Shown in pieces: positions 60,495 through 64,000 of a stretch of DNA of 64,000 nt (the stretch's first letter is position 1; each line of letters starts with the position of its first letter). This DNA is from Flavobacterium hibernum (GTDB lineage Bacteria; Bacteroidota; Bacteroidia; Flavobacteriales; Flavobacteriaceae), in assembly GCF_000832125.1 (NCBI RefSeq), contig NZ_JPRK01000019.1:1-64000 (forward strand). The letters run 5' to 3'. Both the position numbers and the translations under genes were made by a program. The notes beneath the pieces are model-generated. The model saw nothing but the letters and a program-made list of their open reading frames with translations. It was not told where the DNA came from and did no database searches.

Positions 60495-63400
60495 TTAAAA
60501 TTCTAAATTGACTCCAAAAGAAAAAACTCGCTGGTTGTAGGATCTGCTATTTGTTGTTCCAGAAAAATTTTGCTCTGGATCGAGCCCTTTATGAGATTGA
60601 AAAGTGAGTAAATTATCTCCCTGAAAATATAGTCTAACTTTAGAAAGACTTGTTCGGTCTAGAATAGTTTGCGGAAAATTATAGCCCAGATTTAAGGCTT
60701 TAAGTCTAACGTAATCATTCTTGAATAAAAATCTTGTTGACTGAGAATTGAAATCATTATTGGATGTTAATAATATAGGAACATTTGTAATGTCACCAGG
60801 ATTTTGCCAACGGTTCTCAATATCCTGACTTGATGCTCTGCCGGGAGATTTAAAACCTTCCATCAAACTTGCGTAAGTACTGTCATATAAGTAGGAACCA
60901 AAACTGAAATTAAACAAGAAGTTAAGATCAACATTTTTATATCTGATATAATTAGTAAATCCACCTATAAAATCTGGCAATGAAGACTTGCCAACGTAGT
61001 ATCTTGTGGCTTCAGAATAGACTTTAGTAGTTGCTCTCTCGCCTGTAGGTTTTCCATCTGTGCCTAACACATCTTTATACCACATTCCGTAACCTGTTTC
61101 CGAGTCTACGCCCGCCCAATCCTGAACATAAAAATCATATAAAGATTTTCCAACTTCCCATCTCTTAGATCCATTAATATAACTTGCCTGAGTTAATGCC
61201 GTAATTTCGTTTCTGTCAATAGATAAATTTAGCCCTGAAGTCCAATCAAAATCATGAGTCTTTATATTTTTAGAGTTTAACGAAAATTCCCAACCATAAT
61301 TTCTTAAAGAACCTACGTTTGTTGTAACACCGGTATTTCCTGTAGAACCAGGCAAAGGTTTAGTGTAAATTAAATCTATAGATTTTTTATTATAATAATC
61401 AATTGTACCAGTCAGTCTATTTTTGAATAATCCAAAATCAACTCCTATATCAGTCATGGCTGTTTTTTCCCAAGTTAATAATGGATCAACTGCAGATCCT
61501 AAAACAACACCTGTGTTATCTAACTCATTATAGCCTGTTGCAAACAATTGTTTATAAGGAAAAAAATTAGGGTTTCCATTACTATCTAAAGCTTGATTAT
61601 TTCCTAATTCTCCATAAGAACCTCTCACTTTTAAATCACTAATAATTCTATTCTGTTTTAGAAAATTTTCCTGAGATATAAGCCACGAACCTCCAACGGA
61701 GTAAAAATTCCCCCATCTTACGGCCGAATCAAATCTTGAAGATCCATCTCTTCTATACGTTCCTTCTATAAAATATTTCTCTTTATAATTGTAAGCCAAA
61801 CGCCCTAAATAACTGGAGATCCTATCTTCAGCCGTATATCCACCAACACTAACGGGTGTAGTGCTACCGTCTAACACTTGAACTCCCGGTAAAAAGCCTT
61901 CTCCTTGTGCACTTAAATTATCAACTTGAAATTTATATGCTTCTTGTATTAAATCTGCAGAAAAATTATGATCTCCAAAAGATTTCTTATAAGTCAGGCT
62001 ATTTATTAAATTTGTAGAAGTTGTAATATCTCTTTCCTGAGTTACTCTTCCGCCTGCACTAGCAGCATATCCAACTTCATTACTGGCATAATTAAAATAA
62101 TCATACAAGTATCTATCATAAGCTAGGTTGGTTTTAAAAATTAAATCTTTAGCTAACGTAAACTCTAAATAAGCATTTGCCGTATAATTATCACGTTTGT
62201 ATTTTACTTTATAATTATATAATGCACCATAGGCATTTTCATTAAGCAATTGCGGTCTCGTAGCATTCAATAACTGACCGGGAGTTCCTCCGTAATCAAA
62301 AATTTTCTGCCCATTACCGTCCATTACCAAATCGCCTCTATTGTCTCTTCTGTATAAAGGATATATCGACGGAATGGTATAAATCCATTGAATAGCGCTT
62401 TCAAAAGAGCTTCCGCTCTGGCTAGGAAAGTTTTGATTTGAGGTCGAGTAAAACATGGTTGCTCCAACTTTGAACCAGTGGTTAACTTTAGAATCGATAC
62501 TTAATCGCGTGGTAGTACGCTCAAATTTTGAAGTAACCACATTCCCTTCCTGAGATAAATAATTGGCTGTAAAAAAATATCGCGTATTATCGCTACCTCC
62601 AGATACAGACAATGTATTTTCTTGTCTTACGGCAGCACTATTAAGCATTAAACTTGCCCAATCAGTATCCCACTTTTTATCTGTTGTTACTAAATTACCA
62701 GTTGCATCAACGGGATTAGCAACGGTATAAGGATTATACCCTAATCTCGATATCAAACCGTTTGAAGCATTTAAGGCTGCAGTTGCCTGATTTTGCTTAC
62801 CTACATACTGATTTGAATTTTTCATCGCCTCCCAAGTCAGCTTCATGTAATTGTCTGAACTTACCAATTTTTGTAAAGGAACAGCACTGTCTGCAAATCC
62901 TGTTGAAGTTGTAAAACTAACTTTGGGCACTGTATTTAATTTTCCTCTTTTGGTGTTTATAAGTATTACACCGTTTGCACCTCTGGATCCATAAAGTGCT
63001 GTCGATGATGCATCTTTTAAAACAGTCATCGATTCGATCTGATCTGCACTTATAGTATTTACATTACCGCTAAAAGGTGCGCCATCTAAAACAATTAAGG
63101 GTTCAGCAGAAGCATTGATTGAACCTATTCCTCTAATTCGAATGGTTGGACTTTCTCCGGGCATTCCTCCAGATGAAATAATATTTACACCAGCAACACT
63201 TCCTTGTAAGGCATTAAGAACATTTACATTTTGTTGTTTCTCAATAACATCTGAAGAAACTATACCTACTGCTCCTACAATAGATTTAAGCTTTTGTTTA
63301 CCATAAGCTACTACTATAACTTCTTCGAGGTCTTTACCATCTTCTTTCATTTTAACATTGACAACGTCTGACGATGTAATTGTTACCAACACTTCCTTCA

Positions 63401-63629
63401 TTCCCATATAGGAGAATATAAGAACATCTCCTGTTTTTGCCTGTATAATGTATTTTCCGTCGATGTTTGACTGGACCGCATTTTTTGATCCTCTGACTAA
63501 AACATTTACATTTGGAATTACCCCTGAAACATCAGAAACAACTCCACTAATTTTTCTGTCCTGTGCATACATAAATTGCATTACAAGAACAAAAAAAAGC
63601 ACAGTTAAGCTTTTAAATTTTTCTTTCAT
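60495..63629 (-). CDS. SusC/RagA-like TonB-dependent transporter (pair 2)
   Basis: A 1044-residue SusC-like receptor. The signal peptide ends near FMYAQD. The regulatory-like domain reads ISGVVSDVSGVIPNVNVLVRG, and LEEVIVVAYGKQK leads into the plug with IRIRGIGSINASAEPLIVLD and ESMTVLKDASSTALYGSRGA. The barrel ends QRVFSFGVNLEF. The N-terminal 110 residues are very close to pair 1, while the extracellular-loop regions differ. It is the first gene of the pair 2 operon. Confidence 0.95.
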   Translation of the reverse strand: MKEKFKSLTVLFFVLVMQFMYAQDRKISGVVSDVSGVIPNVNVLVRGSKNAVQSNIDGKYIIQAKTGDVLIFSYMGMKEVLVTITSSDVVNVKMKEDGKDLEEVIVVAYGKQKLKSIVGAVGIVSSDVIEKQQNVNVLNALQGSVAGVNIISSGGMPGESPTIRIRGIGSINASAEPLIVLDGAPFSGNVNTISADQIESMTVLKDASSTALYGSRGANGVILINTKRGKLNTVPKVSFTTSTGFADSAVPLQKLVSSDNYMKLTWEAMKNSNQYVGKQNQATAALNASNGLISRLGYNPYTVANPVDATGNLVTTDKKWDTDWASLMLNSAAVRQENTLSVSGGSDNTRYFFTANYLSQEGNVVTSKFERTTTRLSIDSKVNHWFKVGATMFYSTSNQNFPSQSGSSFESAIQWIYTIPSIYPLYRRDNRGDLVMDGNGQKIFDYGGTPGQLLNATRPQLLNENAYGALYNYKVKYKRDNYTANAYLEFTLAKDLIFKTNLAYDRYLYDYFNYASNEVGYAASAGGRVTQERDITTSTNLINSLTYKKSFGDHNFSADLIQEAYKFQVDNLSAQGEGFLPGVQVLDGSTTPVSVGGYTAEDRISSYLGRLAYNYKEKYFIEGTYRRDGSSRFDSAVRWGNFYSVGGSWLISQENFLKQNRIISDLKVRGSYGELGNNQALDSNGNPNFFPYKQLFATGYNELDNTGVVLGSAVDPLLTWEKTAMTDIGVDFGLFKNRLTGTIDYYNKKSIDLIYTKPLPGSTGNTGVTTNVGSLRNYGWEFSLNSKNIKTHDFDWTSGLNLSIDRNEITALTQASYINGSKRWEVGKSLYDFYVQDWAGVDSETGYGMWYKDVLGTDGKPTGERATTKVYSEATRYYVGKSSLPDFIGGFTNYIRYKNVDLNFLFNFSFGSYLYDSTYASLMEGFKSPGRASSQDIENRWQNPGDITNVPILLTSNNDFNSQSTRFLFKNDYVRLKALNLGYNFPQTILDRTSLSKVRLYFQGDNLLTFQSHKGLDPEQNFSGTTNSRSYNQRVFSFGVNLEF

Positions 63630-64000
63630 TATTTTGATTTATTTAGGTTTATTGAAGCGCAACTTAAAAAATCAAAACAGTTTTAACACGTATTTTACTA
63701 AATTTAACACATGCTATACTCTATTTTTCAACATAAAACAGAGTAAATACTCTATTTTATTTGTTAATTAATAATCGGAGAGAAAACAAAAAAGAGAACT
63801 TGACAAAAATAAATGCACGAATTTTCTTAAAAACATATACTTATCATAAAAATGCAACACAAACTTTTTTGTAGTCTCAATTATTATGAAAACTTAAAAA
63901 ATCAATCAAGAAAGTTCCTAAGTAAGCAATTTATTTTTCTAAATATTTATCGTTAGATACAAAATAAAAAGAGCCCATAGTTTTACTATCGGCTCTTTTT
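63630..64000. other. 371-base AT-rich region at the window end
   Basis: It includes the susC2 leader and ends in a terminator-like hairpin. No ORF and no clear -7 box are supported. Confidence 0.45.
63967..64000. terminator. terminator-like hairpin at the window edge
   Basis: AAAGAGCCCATAG / CTATCGGCTCTTT with a 5-base loop and A/T flanks. It matches one mismatch from perfect and probably ends a gene lying beyond 64000. Confidence 0.8.

Overview
The window looks like a chromosomal stretch from a Flavobacterium-type member of the Bacteroidota, close to the F. johnsoniae group. The evidence is low-GC DNA, promoters of the TTG-N17-20-TAnnTTTG type, very poor Shine-Dalgarno sequences, GLPGLI, DUF6607, HmuY and SusC/SusD families, and a Flavobacteriia-like gene order. 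Gene density is high and most genes are housekeeping. I see no insertion sequence, prophage, CRISPR array or rRNA.

Layout. 1-229: a minus-strand tRNA-Pro(UGG) beside a degenerate tRNA-Lys-like copy. 563-5876: parA-parB-DUF5683-dapB-lepB-wbqC-like block on the plus strand (chromosome partition, lysine/peptidoglycan precursor, signal peptidase). 5991-12298, minus: mutL with two rhomboid proteases and an exo/endonuclease-phosphatase protein in one operon, then ribH and a membrane-anchored TPR protein. 12699-24580, plus: recF, a rhodanese-thioredoxin lipoprotein, DUF2461, glycosyltransferases, a Tat-exported HisC-like aminotransferase, murB, a PaiB-like protein, an ECF sigma factor, tonB, GLPGLI and PH-domain proteins. 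24649-33028: M48 protease, lipA, gap, a TPR hybrid histidine kinase, then a translationally coupled SPFH + NAD-kinase-like pair and lpxK. 33158-37765, plus: Nif3-like protein, a zinc-ribbon-family coiled coil that has lost its cysteines, an alpha/beta hydrolase, an ABM protein and rluF. 37841-48851, minus: corA, a DUF4173/HTH/membrane-protein operon, folD, ffh and an SGNH-SGNH-MBOAT acyl-transfer operon. 49125-53722: a haem-acquisition locus (hmuY, TonB receptor, divergent DUF6607 gene). 53868-63629: two tandem SusC/SusD nutrient-uptake pairs.

The most unusual items are: (1) the SPFH/NAD-kinase-like gene pair; (2) many intergenic inverted repeats built from a few recurring 'words', for example GCCACAGATT...AATCTGTGGC; (3) the decayed tRNA copy with a changed anticodon; (4) MutL with both C-terminal endonuclease motifs degenerate; (5) a LysM domain nested inside an SGNH hydrolase in an O-acylation operon; (6) a HisC-family PLP enzyme with a twin-arginine signal. 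All functional statements rest on reading motifs by eye. No database search was run.
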